Assembly (NCBI RefSeq): GCF_034262375.1
Contig: NZ_CP139558.1
Location: 3,224,001-3,288,000, forward strand
From: Mucilaginibacter sabulilitoris
GTDB lineage: Bacteria > Bacteroidota > Bacteroidia > Sphingobacteriales > Sphingobacteriaceae
DNA: 64,000 nt
Direction of reading: 5' to 3'
The translations under genes were made by a program, and so were the position numbers. How positions within the stretch are numbered: position 1 is the first letter of the stretch; each line of letters starts with the position of its first letter. Positions 54,036 through 62,227 of this stretch are shown here, piece after piece. Below the pieces are notes generated by a model. The model was not told the origin of the DNA and searched no databases. It saw only the letters and a list, made by a program, of their open reading frames with translations.

Positions 54036-54767
54036 ATGAAATTAGCATTGAAAAGAATACACACTTATTTTTACCAGTATAGTGTTGGCTTCTTTTTTAT
54101 ATTATTTTGGCCGGTATTATATCTGCTCAAAAAAAGGCCCTGGCTATATAAGTACATTAACAAAATAAGGCAGTTTATTGCCCTGATAAGCTCAGCAATA
54201 TCCGGCATTTTTTACAGGGCGACATTTGAACAGCCCATCGATTGGAGCAGAACCTATGTAATATGTCCAAACCATACCTCAAATCTTGATGTATCGGCCA
54301 TTAGTACCAACTTGCGCAACAACCATTGCTTTATGGGCAAGGCCGAGCTGCTTGATCATTTTGTACTCAGGTATTTTTTTACCACTATTGATATTACCGT
54401 TAACCGCGAAAGTAAAATGTCGTCATTCCGGGCGTTTAAACTGGCGTCTGAAAAGTTGAAGGACGGGGTAAGTGTAGTAATATTTCCGGAAGCTACTATT
54501 CCCGATGCTTATCCGCCGGTTTTGCACTCGTTTAAGAATGGCCCTTTCAGGCTCGCTATTGAAATGAAGGTGCCTATAATACCCGTAACATCGATGGATA
54601 CCTGGAAAGTGCTTTGGGATACCGGAAAGGAATTTGGCAGCAGACCCGGAATTTGTGATATATTTGTACATAAACCCATTGAAACGGCACATTTGACCTT
54701 AGACGATGCGGACGCGTTACGCGATGAGGTTTATGCCATTATTAAAAAGAAATTGCCACAAGCATGA
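54036..54767 (+). CDS. 1-acyl-sn-glycerol-3-phosphate acyltransferase (PlsC-like)
   Basis: Transfers an acyl chain to lysophosphatidic acid at the inner membrane. From the Met at 54036 the protein is 243 residues; the frame opens three codons earlier (54027) inside the promoter. Membrane anchor (about residues 10-27) and the catalytic HX4D box NHTSNLD (54250-54290), with FPEATIPD as the second conserved acyltransferase motif. The adjacent gene gatC overlaps by four bases (ATGA), so the two are translationally coupled. Which lysophospholipid it uses is not certain. Confidence 0.9.
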   Translation: MKLALKRIHTYFYQYSVGFFFILFWPVLYLLKKRPWLYKYINKIRQFIALISSAISGIFYRATFEQPIDWSRTYVICPNHTSNLDVSAISTNLRNNHCFMGKAELLDHFVLRYFFTTIDITVNRESKMSSFRAFKLASEKLKDGVSVVIFPEATIPDAYPPVLHSFKNGPFRLAIEMKVPIIPVTSMDTWKVLWDTGKEFGSRPGICDIFVHKPIETAHLTLDDADALRDEVYAIIKKKLPQA

Positions 54768-55054
54768 CTATAGATAAAGAAACAGTTGAAAAAGTTGCCC
54801 ACCTGGCCCGTTTGGAGCTTAACGAAACGGAAAAAGAGGAAATGATAAAGGACATGAGCAAGATACTTGACTTTATGGCCAAGCTTAATGAATTGGATAC
54901 ATCGGGAGTTGAACCGCTGGTTTACATGAGCGACGACGTAAATGTGTTACGTGAGGATGAGGTAAAGCAACGCGTTACTCATGAAGAAGCATTAGAAAAC
55001 GCGCCCAAGCATGATGAAAATTACTTCCTGGTGGCTAAAGTGATTGAAAAATAA
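54764..55054 (+). CDS. gatC: Asp-tRNA(Asn)/Glu-tRNA(Gln) amidotransferase subunit C
   Basis: 96-residue helper subunit of the GatCAB complex, which makes Gln-tRNA(Gln) (and Asn-tRNA) by transamidation. The pattern VEKVAHLARLELNETEKEEMIKDMSKILDFMAKLNELDTSGVEPLVYMSDDVNVLREDEV is full-length GatC. gatA and gatB are not in this window, so the complex is split over the genome. The start overlaps the stop of the acyltransferase gene by four bases. Confidence 0.96.
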   Translation: MTIDKETVEKVAHLARLELNETEKEEMIKDMSKILDFMAKLNELDTSGVEPLVYMSDDVNVLREDEVKQRVTHEEALENAPKHDENYFLVAKVIEK

Positions 55055-55146
55055 GCTGAAGGCTAAAATGAATGCAGTAGTAACCTGAATTTTTAATCTA
55101 TCTTGTAACAATCGTACCTAAACCTTAGTCCAAACAAAAAACATAT

Positions 55147-55887
55147 ATGGAGCCGGTAAATACTGCTAAACCACTAATAACTATAAATGATATCGGGCGC
55201 AAGTACGTAATAGGCTCCGAAGTAATTCATGCGCTTAAATCGGTTTCGTTATCTATCAACAAGGGTGAGTTTGTAGCGTTAATGGGCCCATCCGGTTCGG
55301 GCAAGTCAACCCTGATGAATATTTTAGGCTGCCTGGATACCCCGTCAAAGGGTGAATATATATTGAACGGCATCAATGTAAGCCACATGTCTGATAATGA
55401 ACTTGCCGAAGTACGTAACTCCGAAATTGGTTTCGTTTTCCAGACATTTAACTTGCTGCCGCGTAATACCGCCCTTGATAATGTAGCCTTGCCCTTAATT
55501 TACGCGGGCATCAATAAAGAAAAACGTATGCAACGGGCAACCAATGCCCTTAAAAATGTAGGTCTTGGTAACCGTATTGATCATAAACCTAATGAACTAT
55601 CTGGCGGACAAAGACAGCGCGTAGCCGTAGCCCGTGCGCTCATCAATGATCCATCAATTATTTTGGCTGATGAGCCTACTGGTAACCTGGATACCAAAAC
55701 ATCAATTGAAATAATGGGACTGATTGAGGATATACATGCCAAAGGCAATACCATTATATTAGTAACCCACGAAGAAGATATAGCCAAACACGCCCACCGC
55801 ATTGTACGTATGCGCGATGGTCTGATTGAGAATGATTACCTCAATACCGAGATCCAAACTGTAAACCGCAGAACAGAAGAGGTGTAA
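55147..55887 (+). CDS. ABC transporter ATPase, MacB/LolD-like
   Basis: 246 residues. Walker [10 protein letters not shown] (residues 47-55), Q-loop [16 protein letters not shown], signature [15 protein letters not shown] (about 152-166), Walker [17 protein letters not shown] and switch His in ILVTHEED. The 'GNLD' and the A/D-loop pattern match MacB/LolD/FtsE-type ATPases, which power membrane-lipoprotein or efflux permeases. No permease partner adjoins it, so what it energises is unknown. It is 92 bases after gatC. Confidence 0.93.
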   Translation: MEPVNTAKPLITINDIGRKYVIGSEVIHALKSVSLSINKGEFVALMGPSGSGKSTLMNILGCLDTPSKGEYILNGINVSHMSDNELAEVRNSEIGFVFQTFNLLPRNTALDNVALPLIYAGINKEKRMQRATNALKNVGLGNRIDHKPNELSGGQRQRVAVARALINDPSIILADEPTGNLDTKTSIEIMGLIEDIHAKGNTIILVTHEEDIAKHAHRIVRMRDGLIENDYLNTEIQTVNRRTEEV

Positions 55888-55943
55888 GAGATACAAACCT
55901 ATAAACGCAGGATATCCGATGATTTGCAAATACATTTTTTACA

Positions 55944-57593
55944 ATGAAACGCTACATCCTCCTTATTCTGACTATTATAGCTACCGGGCAGTTGTTTGCT
56001 CAAACAGCTAATATAATTGAGCCAGATCCGGTTACATCACCCATTCATAAATCCAATTTAGGTAAGGTGGTTTTTATAGGCGATACTATTGCCCTGGAAA
56101 AACTAAGGCAAACCGATTTACTGAGGAGTTTTGAAGCAAGCCCCAGAAATAACATATATATGCGGCTTTTTTTGGCCAATTCCCTCACTAATTATCAACA
56201 CACATTAAATCCTGCTTTAAGTGTTGAGCAATTGAACAAGGGAAATTTTCAGTTTACTTTTTATGTAGACGGCAAGAAAACATATCAGGAGAATTTGAAC
56301 AAGGGCGCTAATTTACCTGCAGTTAAAAATACTAAACTAACTATTGGGGTTCCGTTAATTAGTAACCGCGAAGAAGATTCGTGGGGGCGTTTTCTCTGGA
56401 ACCGTTTTATGAACCACGGAGGAGAGGATGCATTAACAATAGGAACACATTTGTTGAAAATTGAAGTGCGCCCTTATATAGACATTTCGGCTTTAAAGGT
56501 TGGCGATTTGATAGCAGAGGGCGAACTTAAATTTATTGTGCCAACGCTTAATCAAAAGGATGTGGCATTACAGCCTATCAGGCCCAATAGTGGCTGGCCG
56601 GTATCAACAGATGTATTCGATAAAAAGAAGATCATGGAGATGAATGGCATGATAGCTCAAAATAGGTTAAAAGATATCACAAGCGTTATTGTTATTAAAA
56701 ACGGCAAGCTGCTTATTGAAGAATATTTTAATGGCAGCACGCGCGATTCGCTTCACGACCCTCGTTCTGTATCCAAAAGTTTTACATCGGCATTAATGGG
56801 TATGGCTATTCGTGACGGATATATTAAAAATGAAGATCAAACGCTTCATGATTTTTATGATTTAAAACAGTACAAAAATTATTCATCAAAAAAAGATAGT
56901 ATTTCTTTAAAAAGTTTGTTTACCATGAGCTCTGTGTTTGATGCAGATGATAATGACGATAGCTCTCCCGGCAACGAAAATAACATGTACCCTACAGGAA
57001 ATTGGGTAAAGTTTGCTCTTGACCTGCGTGTAGATAGCACCAAAACAGCCGGCAGGCAGTGGCGTTATTTTACAGCCGGTGTTAATGTTTTAGGTGATAT
57101 ATTAAATAAAACAGTTCCGGGTGGATTGGAAAAATATGCCGACGAAAAATTATTTAAACCTTTAAATATTAAGAATTATAAATGGGTATATACCCCACAA
57201 CATGTGGTATTTACTGGTGGTGGCTTACAAATGTGCTCGTTAGATTATGCCAAATTTGGTCAACTTTACAAAAACATGGGCCTGTGGAACGGCAAACAGA
57301 TTGTCCCGCAAAGCTGGGTAAAGCAATCTTTTAGCAAACAGCTTACATTGCCCGAGGATGTGGTTGGAAAGGGTTACTATGGCTACCTGTTCTGGAACAA
57401 GACTTATACTGTAAATAATAAACCTTACGAAACTTATTACTGTACCGGCAACGGAGGCAATAAGATATTCGTTTTTACAAATGAGCCTTTGGTGGTTATT
57501 GTTATGGCTACGGCCTATAACACCCCGTATGCACATCCACAGGTTGACAAAATGATGGAACGTTACATTTTGCCGGCGGTGTTACAACAGTAA
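55944..57593 (+). CDS. Exported serine hydrolase (beta-lactamase/class C-like)
   Basis: 549 residues. Signal peptide (residues 1-19, ending LFAQ). N-terminal part is a beta-rich region of about 230 residues, then a serine beta-lactamase-like domain: S-x-x-K in RSVSKSF (Ser275, Lys278), followed by a tyrosine motif in YFTAGVN and GGGLQMCSLDYAKFGQLY in the C-terminal half. The family includes DD-peptidases and esterases; beta-lactam hydrolysis is not shown. It is convergent with the chitinase gene, with a one-base gap between stop codons. Confidence 0.9.
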   Translation: MKRYILLILTIIATGQLFAQTANIIEPDPVTSPIHKSNLGKVVFIGDTIALEKLRQTDLLRSFEASPRNNIYMRLFLANSLTNYQHTLNPALSVEQLNKGNFQFTFYVDGKKTYQENLNKGANLPAVKNTKLTIGVPLISNREEDSWGRFLWNRFMNHGGEDALTIGTHLLKIEVRPYIDISALKVGDLIAEGELKFIVPTLNQKDVALQPIRPNSGWPVSTDVFDKKKIMEMNGMIAQNRLKDITSVIVIKNGKLLIEEYFNGSTRDSLHDPRSVSKSFTSALMGMAIRDGYIKNEDQTLHDFYDLKQYKNYSSKKDSISLKSLFTMSSVFDADDNDDSSPGNENNMYPTGNWVKFALDLRVDSTKTAGRQWRYFTAGVNVLGDILNKTVPGGLEKYADEKLFKPLNIKNYKWVYTPQHVVFTGGGLQMCSLDYAKFGQLYKNMGLWNGKQIVPQSWVKQSFSKQLTLPEDVVGKGYYGYLFWNKTYTVNNKPYETYYCTGNGGNKIFVFTNEPLVVIVMATAYNTPYAHPQVDKMMERYILPAVLQQ

Positions 57594-57594
57594 T

Positions 57595-58614
57595 TTATTC
57601 ACTATATCTATACGGCTCCATTTTACCGCATGAGCAGGCGCAATTAGCATCGGTAATACCCATTTTCTTTAAAAAGAACTGATAAAAGCCAATACGGTCG
57701 TTCATGTTGTACATGTTGTCGCCTTTATTACATTCCACTTCGCCATTTACGATGTTAATGGTCATACCGAAACCAGGGGTGCGGCCTTTAGCCTTATCAA
57801 CAGCATTAGGCTGCCACTTACCGGTCATTACATCATGGGCCGATGGTTTGTGGCTTTCAGGCGTCATCCAAAAATAAATGGCGGCTTTAAAGGCTACTAC
57901 CGGATCAGTTTCTACGAGGTCGGGGTTGTTTAACAATATCTTCGGGTCACCGAATATACAGTTGGACGCCAGTCCGTAATTGCCATTGTAGCTTAGCTGC
58001 ATTGGGCCGCGGCCATAGTATTTTTTACCGGCAACAGGTGGGTACTCGTCACTTTCGGCTATATAGGTTAAGGCGGTGTTGCTTTCGTGTATCAGCATTA
58101 GTCCATCGGTATAGGTGGCATTTACCCCATGACGGGTTTCATGCGCTATGTGGGCGAAAAATGCTGCTAACTCCTTTTTATTAAGCGTGGCATCAAACTG
58201 GGTGCAAAAGTTACCATAGTCAACAGAAAAGGTGCTGTCGGGTTTCTTCTTGGCCCATTCCTCGTTCCAGTCCACATCCTGCCGTACAACTGCCGATTTA
58301 CCCGTTTTTTTATCGGTACGTATATATTGATAAACAGATAGAGCCCGCCTGGTTACTTTTATCTTTACCTGACCCAGTTCATCGGCTGCTTTTACAAAGG
58401 CGGTGTAAGAGTAAAATTTGTCGCGTTGGGGAAAAAGATCATTAAATTGCTGCTCACTGATAAGGCTAGATATGGAGACCGCTTTTTGCGGAGCAGGAGC
58501 CTTAGCAGCTTGCTTTGAACTGCTATTGTTGCTGTTGCCGCAGCTAAAGGCCGAAATTACCAGGGCCGAAAATACTACTGCGATTAACTTAGATGATGAT
58601 ATGATCGATCTCAT
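57595..58614 (-). CDS. Glycoside hydrolase family 19 chitinase, lipoprotein
   Basis: About 340 residues. The Met at 58614 gives MRSIISSSKLIAVVFSALVISAFSC, a lipoprotein signal with lipobox AFSC; the frame opens nine codons upstream at 58641. The GH19 core has the catalytic Glu in FFAHIAHETRHG, a second conserved acid segment SDEYPPVAGKKYYGRGPMQLSYNGNYG, and RIGFYQFFLKKMG near the end. A Cys-rich tail (CACSCG) closes it. Hydrolyses chitin or related amino-sugar polymers at the cell surface. Surface-anchored GH19 is unusual; most are secreted plant-type or phage-type enzymes. Confidence 0.85.
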   Translation of the reverse strand: MRSIISSSKLIAVVFSALVISAFSCGNSNNSSSKQAAKAPAPQKAVSISSLISEQQFNDLFPQRDKFYSYTAFVKAADELGQVKIKVTRRALSVYQYIRTDKKTGKSAVVRQDVDWNEEWAKKKPDSTFSVDYGNFCTQFDATLNKKELAAFFAHIAHETRHGVNATYTDGLMLIHESNTALTYIAESDEYPPVAGKKYYGRGPMQLSYNGNYGLASNCIFGDPKILLNNPDLVETDPVVAFKAAIYFWMTPESHKPSAHDVMTGKWQPNAVDKAKGRTPGFGMTINIVNGEVECNKGDNMYNMNDRIGFYQFFLKKMGITDANCACSCGKMEPYRYSE

Positions 58615-58733
58615 AATTCTTGACTTTGAATGAAAGGACATATTTCCCCTTTATAAATATTGTAAACAACAATAACGTTATAAGCTATATTGAGTTTTCA
58701 AATATCTCAATAAATATTTCCCCGTATTACATC

Positions 58734-59795
58734 TCATTGTGGGAAAATTTGCTTTAAATCGTTTTTTAAATATTTATTTTCAATAAAATCAAGCAGCTCT
58801 TCCAAGGTTTGGTTTTCGCCGGCATAAATGTCAATATCGCATTTTAAAGCAAAGTCGAGCAAATTATTCTGATCCAGATTAAATCTTTTTTTCTTTAGTA
58901 TCTTCTCAGAAATTTTCCCCAGGTAAAACTCAATCAGATTTGCCTCGTCTGATTGTTTTTTAAATCGTATACTTTTAGTATTAATATTAGTGAGAATAAC
59001 CGCGGTAGTTTCTTTTTCGATATGGATACGTGATAAGTTTATTCTGAGGTCACGGAGGGTTTTATCCCATAAAAGTTGATCGCTGCTGCTTAGTTTTTTA
59101 TCCAGATCAGGTATCCCTAAAAGCCACATCTTTAATCGTTGATGGCCTATTGGCAGCATTATGCTGTGCAAGGTTACTTTATTTATATGCTTAATAGCAT
59201 CAATTTCACTTAAAACTAACTTTGCGTTCGCCGGTAACTGCACAGGTTTACCGTTATTATAAACTACCAACGCAAGAGGATTACCCGAAATCAGGTTATT
59301 GTATATGTATTGATCTCTCAACTTTGCGGCGGTTGAGGCATCTGCATAGCAGGATGCTATATTTTTACCACTTTCAAATAGAGAAACGGGCGGTAAATTT
59401 TTGTTCTTGAAATTTACTTTTAACTGCGATAGGTCTTTTATTGCGTTTTCCAGATTAAAACTATTGCCATTTAATTCATCATAGTATTCCCTATGTTCCA
59501 GGCCTATTTCTAATTTATTCATAAACAGACCATCGGAAAAAAATCTGCGATAAATTGGTTTGGTGTTATTTGATAGCTTACCGAATTGTATAACGCCCGT
59601 TGCATCGCAAAATTTATCCTCGCTGCCCCAATATTCACTACCGCCATTTAAGCGGTCTTTAATGCAACCAAAATTCCTGATAAAGGGGATTTTTTCTTCG
59701 AGTTTCACAATAGGCCATGATGGTTTTTTTAGCTTGTTTGTTTCCGGTAAAACAGGCCTCAGATCAACAATCGGAAATGTGATGGAATAGTGCAT
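58734..59795 (-). CDS. Unknown protein, 353 aa
   Basis: Soluble, no membrane segment or signal. N-terminal segment ITFPIVDLRPVLPETNKLKKPSWPIVKLEEKIPFIRNFGC, a central region with DASTAAKLRDQYIYNNLISGNPLALVVY and a C-terminal helical part ending QTLEELLDFIENKYLKNDLKQIF, which could be a small interaction domain. Composition is AT-rich relative to neighbours. No family recognised. It is divergent from the membrane gene at 59917 with 121 bases between, an arrangement that suggests a functional pair. Confidence 0.6.
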   Translation of the reverse strand: MHYSITFPIVDLRPVLPETNKLKKPSWPIVKLEEKIPFIRNFGCIKDRLNGGSEYWGSEDKFCDATGVIQFGKLSNNTKPIYRRFFSDGLFMNKLEIGLEHREYYDELNGNSFNLENAIKDLSQLKVNFKNKNLPPVSLFESGKNIASCYADASTAAKLRDQYIYNNLISGNPLALVVYNNGKPVQLPANAKLVLSEIDAIKHINKVTLHSIMLPIGHQRLKMWLLGIPDLDKKLSSSDQLLWDKTLRDLRINLSRIHIEKETTAVILTNINTKSIRFKKQSDEANLIEFYLGKISEKILKKKRFNLDQNNLLDFALKCDIDIYAGENQTLEELLDFIENKYLKNDLKQIFPQ

Positions 59796-59916
59796 GGATT
59801 TGTTGAAATTAAGCTTTTACTTACATGGTGCTATTAATTTAATTGGAATACATAAAAATAATAATTTATTAACAAACATATCTGCTAATTTTATATAGCC
59901 CATATCACCATTGTAA

Positions 59917-60537
59917 ATGAAAAGTAAGAACCTCTGGATTTTGGTTTCAATAGTTATAGTTGTTTTGATGGCAACTAAAGCTATTTACTGCCTTTACCTG
60001 GTTGCAGGTACAAAGCAGGATGATGTAAAATTAGAATTGATAAAGATATTAGCAGAAGGGGTAATTTTAGGAATATTGGGATTTTGGCTTAAATACCTTA
60101 TTGACGAGGCTACTAAAAACCGGGAGCGGCTAAGACAGGAAGCTGATGCAAGAGCGCGGTCTGAAAGGGAGAAGAAAAAGAAGCTTTTGAAAATCATGAT
60201 AAATTTGAGAAATGCATGTAAAAAAATGATTAAAGCAGTTGACGATGATAACAGCGTTAAGGCGGAGGAGATGATTACCATTAGCGATGACACTCCATAC
60301 CCTGAATTATTGGATGACTGGAAAATGCACGACTTTGATGATGATATTGATAAAGCAACTGCGTTATATGATGCACTTTATAAACGATTAAAGGAAAATA
60401 ACAGCAGAATAGACGATGCAAAGAAAAGTTTAATAAAACAGGAAGTAAAAAAATGGAATGACTACTATGAAGCGAAAATAAGGGCGCTAAACACAAATAA
60501 TAACAATTACTATTCGGTATCATGGGTACAAGAATAA
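59917..60537 (+). CDS. Unknown membrane protein with coiled coil, 206 aa
   Basis: Two N-terminal membrane helices (residues about 7-28 and 40-60, WLKYLIDEAT), then a highly charged coiled-coil segment NRERLRQEADARARSEREKKKKLLKIM, and an acidic soluble C-terminus with DDWKMHDFDDDIDKATALYDALYKRL. No family recognised. It is divergent from the 353-aa gene at 58734; both are AT-rich, suggesting acquisition from elsewhere. No known defence or signalling signature is visible. Confidence 0.6.
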   Translation: MKSKNLWILVSIVIVVLMATKAIYCLYLVAGTKQDDVKLELIKILAEGVILGILGFWLKYLIDEATKNRERLRQEADARARSEREKKKKLLKIMINLRNACKKMIKAVDDDNSVKAEEMITISDDTPYPELLDDWKMHDFDDDIDKATALYDALYKRLKENNSRIDDAKKSLIKQEVKKWNDYYEAKIRALNTNNNNYYSVSWVQE

Positions 60538-60860
60538 AGGCGTTCAAAAAATAAGAGCCTGGCATAAAAGCCAAACTCTTATATAGCAGTGAATTACAGC
60601 TCGTTAAAGCTATAAAAATTGCATTCCTTAAAACTCCAAATAAGTAACTAAGGATGCACAATACTTTCCAAAATAACTCTCGTCCGCTTCACTTGAATAC
60701 GTTTAAAATTATTTTACTGAAAGAATAATTAAAAATAATGAATTTCAATGACAAACAAAAGCGTGTGGTTTTTTGATTTGATATAGTATTTGACGGTATT
60801 TAAAAGAAAGCATTAGCGGATTTTCTATATTTAAAAAAACAAATTTTGCTCATAATCTAA
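60538..60860. other. 323-bp AT-rich intergenic region
   Basis: Holds an imperfect hairpin ATAAGAG-cct-GGC / GCC-aaa-CTCTTAT at 60558-60589 after the membrane gene, and little else. No box of confidence for the adenosyltransferase promoter was found. Confidence 0.45.
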
Positions 60861-61409
60861 ATGAAAATATATACTAAAACGGGTGATAAAGGGTTTACAT
60901 CATTGATAGGAGGTACCCGCGTGCCTAAGCACCATTTGCGTATTGAAAGCTACGGCACTGTTGATGAACTTAATTCTTATATTGGTCTTATCCGGGATCA
61001 GGATATAGCAGGCCACGATAAGGAGATGTTGAAGCAGATTCAGGACAGATTGTTTACTATTGGCTCCTCACTGGCGTCAGACCCCGAGAAGTCAAAAATG
61101 ATCATACCTGACCTGCATATCGCTGATGTGGAATTGCTGGAACAGGAAATAGATGCCATGAATGGGCAATTGCCTGAATTACGTCATTTTATTTTACCGG
61201 GCGGAAATAATATCATTTCGTTTTGCCATATTGCAAGATGTATTTGCCGTAGGGCCGAAAGGATTACCGTTCACCTGTCGGAAGAAAGTACCGTTGACGA
61301 AAAAGTGAATGTTTATCTGAACAGATTGAGCGATTACCTGTTCACTTTGGCACGTAAAATTGGAAACGAGCGTAAAATACCTGAAAACCAATGGATACCG
61401 CGCATTTGA
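60861..61409 (+). CDS. ATP:cob(I)alamin adenosyltransferase, PduO type
   Basis: 182 residues. Makes adenosylcobalamin from cob(I)alamin and ATP. Family marks: MKIYTKTGDKGFTSLIGGTRVPKHHLRIESYGTVDELNSYIGLIRD, then ILPGGNNIISFCHIARCICRRAERITV and the C-terminal LSDYLFTLARKIG. The trinucleotide-binding stretch (TGDKGFTSLIGG) and the R-R-A-E-R segment are intact. No other B12 genes are beside it. Its C-terminus ends 91 bases before the DUF2795 gene, whose promoter lies in that gap. Confidence 0.95.
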   Translation: MKIYTKTGDKGFTSLIGGTRVPKHHLRIESYGTVDELNSYIGLIRDQDIAGHDKEMLKQIQDRLFTIGSSLASDPEKSKMIIPDLHIADVELLEQEIDAMNGQLPELRHFILPGGNNIISFCHIARCICRRAERITVHLSEESTVDEKVNVYLNRLSDYLFTLARKIGNERKIPENQWIPRI

Positions 61410-61427
61410 AAAATTTGAAAAAAAATA

Positions 61428-61459
61428 TTGATATTCCAATTGAAAATATTATACTTTTG
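61428..61459 (+). promoter_or_regulatory. Promoter of the DUF2795 gene
   Basis: TTG at 61428-61430, 21 bases, TACTTTTG at 61452-61459. Predicted start near 61466 leaves about 35 bases before the ATG at 61501. Confidence 0.6.
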
Positions 61460-61500
61460 CGAAAAAGTTAATTTACTGAAATAAATATAAATAGAGAAAC

Positions 61501-61722
61501 ATGTATTGGACACTTGAACTGGCATCTCACCTTGAAGATGCGCCCTGGCCCGCAACAAAAGACGAATTAATTGATTATGCTATTCGTTCAGGAGCTCCTG
61601 TAGAGGTTATTGAAAACCTGCAGGCGTTGGAAGACGATGGTGAACCATATGAGAATATCGAAGAAATATGGCCGGACTATCCAACAAAAGACGATTTCTT
61701 TTTCAACGAAGACGAATATTAG
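61501..61722 (+). CDS. DUF2795 protein
   Basis: 73 residues, small acidic helical protein: WTLELASHLEDAPWPATKDELIDYAIRSGAPVEVIENLQALEDDGEPYENIEEIWPDY. This is the DUF2795 pattern (P-A-T-K-x-E-L-x-x-Y-A-x-x-x-G-A). Function unknown; widespread and often highly expressed in Bacteroidota. It has its own promoter and a strong terminator. Confidence 0.92.
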   Translation: MYWTLELASHLEDAPWPATKDELIDYAIRSGAPVEVIENLQALEDDGEPYENIEEIWPDYPTKDDFFFNEDEY

Positions 61723-61728
61723 CAACAT

Positions 61729-61759
61729 AAAAAAAGCCCTTTAACTGAGGGCTTTTTTT
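61729..61759 (+). terminator. Terminator of the DUF2795 gene
   Basis: AGCCCT and AGGGCT, extended by A7 and T7, around a 7-base loop, seven bases after the stop codon. Confidence 0.85.
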
Positions 61760-61826
61760 ATGGCATAACATTTTGGAATGATTTTAGTAATAAGCTTAAA
61801 ACATTTATCACTTAAATTATATCAAA

Positions 61827-61976
61827 ATGAGAGGCTTATTGTACATTATCGCTGTAATCCTGGTAATAGGATGGCTATTCGGAGCATTTATTCACCCATT
61901 TGGTGGTGGCTTAATTCACATACTCTTAGTTATAGCTATTATAGCTGTGCTATTGGGAGTAATCCGAAGGGCATAA
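61827..61976 (+). CDS. lmo0937-family small membrane protein, copy 1 (49 aa)
   Basis: Below the usual length cut-off but clear: MRGLLYIIAVILVIGWLFGAFI, then HPFGGGLIHILLVIAIIAVLLGVIRRA, two membrane helices joined by a glycine hinge. This is the lmo0937 pattern of tiny membrane proteins of unknown function. It is followed 41 bases later by a near-identical copy. The tandem arrangement, conserved at protein level but diverged in third codon positions, shows both are under selection. Confidence 0.85.
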   Translation: MRGLLYIIAVILVIGWLFGAFIHPFGGGLIHILLVIAIIAVLLGVIRRA

Positions 61977-62017
61977 TCAATCAGATCCTGGGGAGTTAAA
62001 CTTTAAAACAAATCAAT

Positions 62018-62164
62018 ATGAGAGGTTTATTATATATTATCGCCGTTATTCTGGTAATCGGGTGGGTATTTGGATTTTTTGTTAGCCACCTTGGCGGGCT
62101 TATTCACATTTTATTAGTTATAGCCGTTATAGCTGTACTCTTAGGAATTATCAGAAGAGCATAA
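62018..62164 (+). CDS. lmo0937-family small membrane protein, copy 2 (48 aa)
   Basis: MRGLLYIIAVILVIGWVFGF, then FVSHLGGLIHILLVIAVIAVLLGIIRRA. Same architecture as the copy at 61827; identical over the first 16 residues and most of the last 20, differing mainly in the hinge (one residue shorter). Nucleotide differences are mostly synonymous. The pair probably shares one transcript ended by the hairpin at 62197-62227. Confidence 0.85.
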   Translation: MRGLLYIIAVILVIGWVFGFFVSHLGGLIHILLVIAVIAVLLGIIRRA

Positions 62165-62196
62165 AATCTCTGCCCCGGATTATGAAATTTAAATAG

Positions 62197-62227
62197 AAAC
62201 CACTGGTCTTCAGGCCTGTGGTTTTTT
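62197..62227. terminator. Bidirectional terminator between the small membrane genes and ispD
   Basis: AAACCAC and GTGGTTT with an inner GG/CC pair separated by a T-T mismatch, followed by TTTTTATTT. It overlaps the ispD stop codon. Confidence 0.6.

Noticed and set aside
58734-60537. Known anti-phage system
   Set aside because: No nuclease, NTPase, reverse transcriptase, TIR or other recognised motif in either protein; kept only as an unknown pair.
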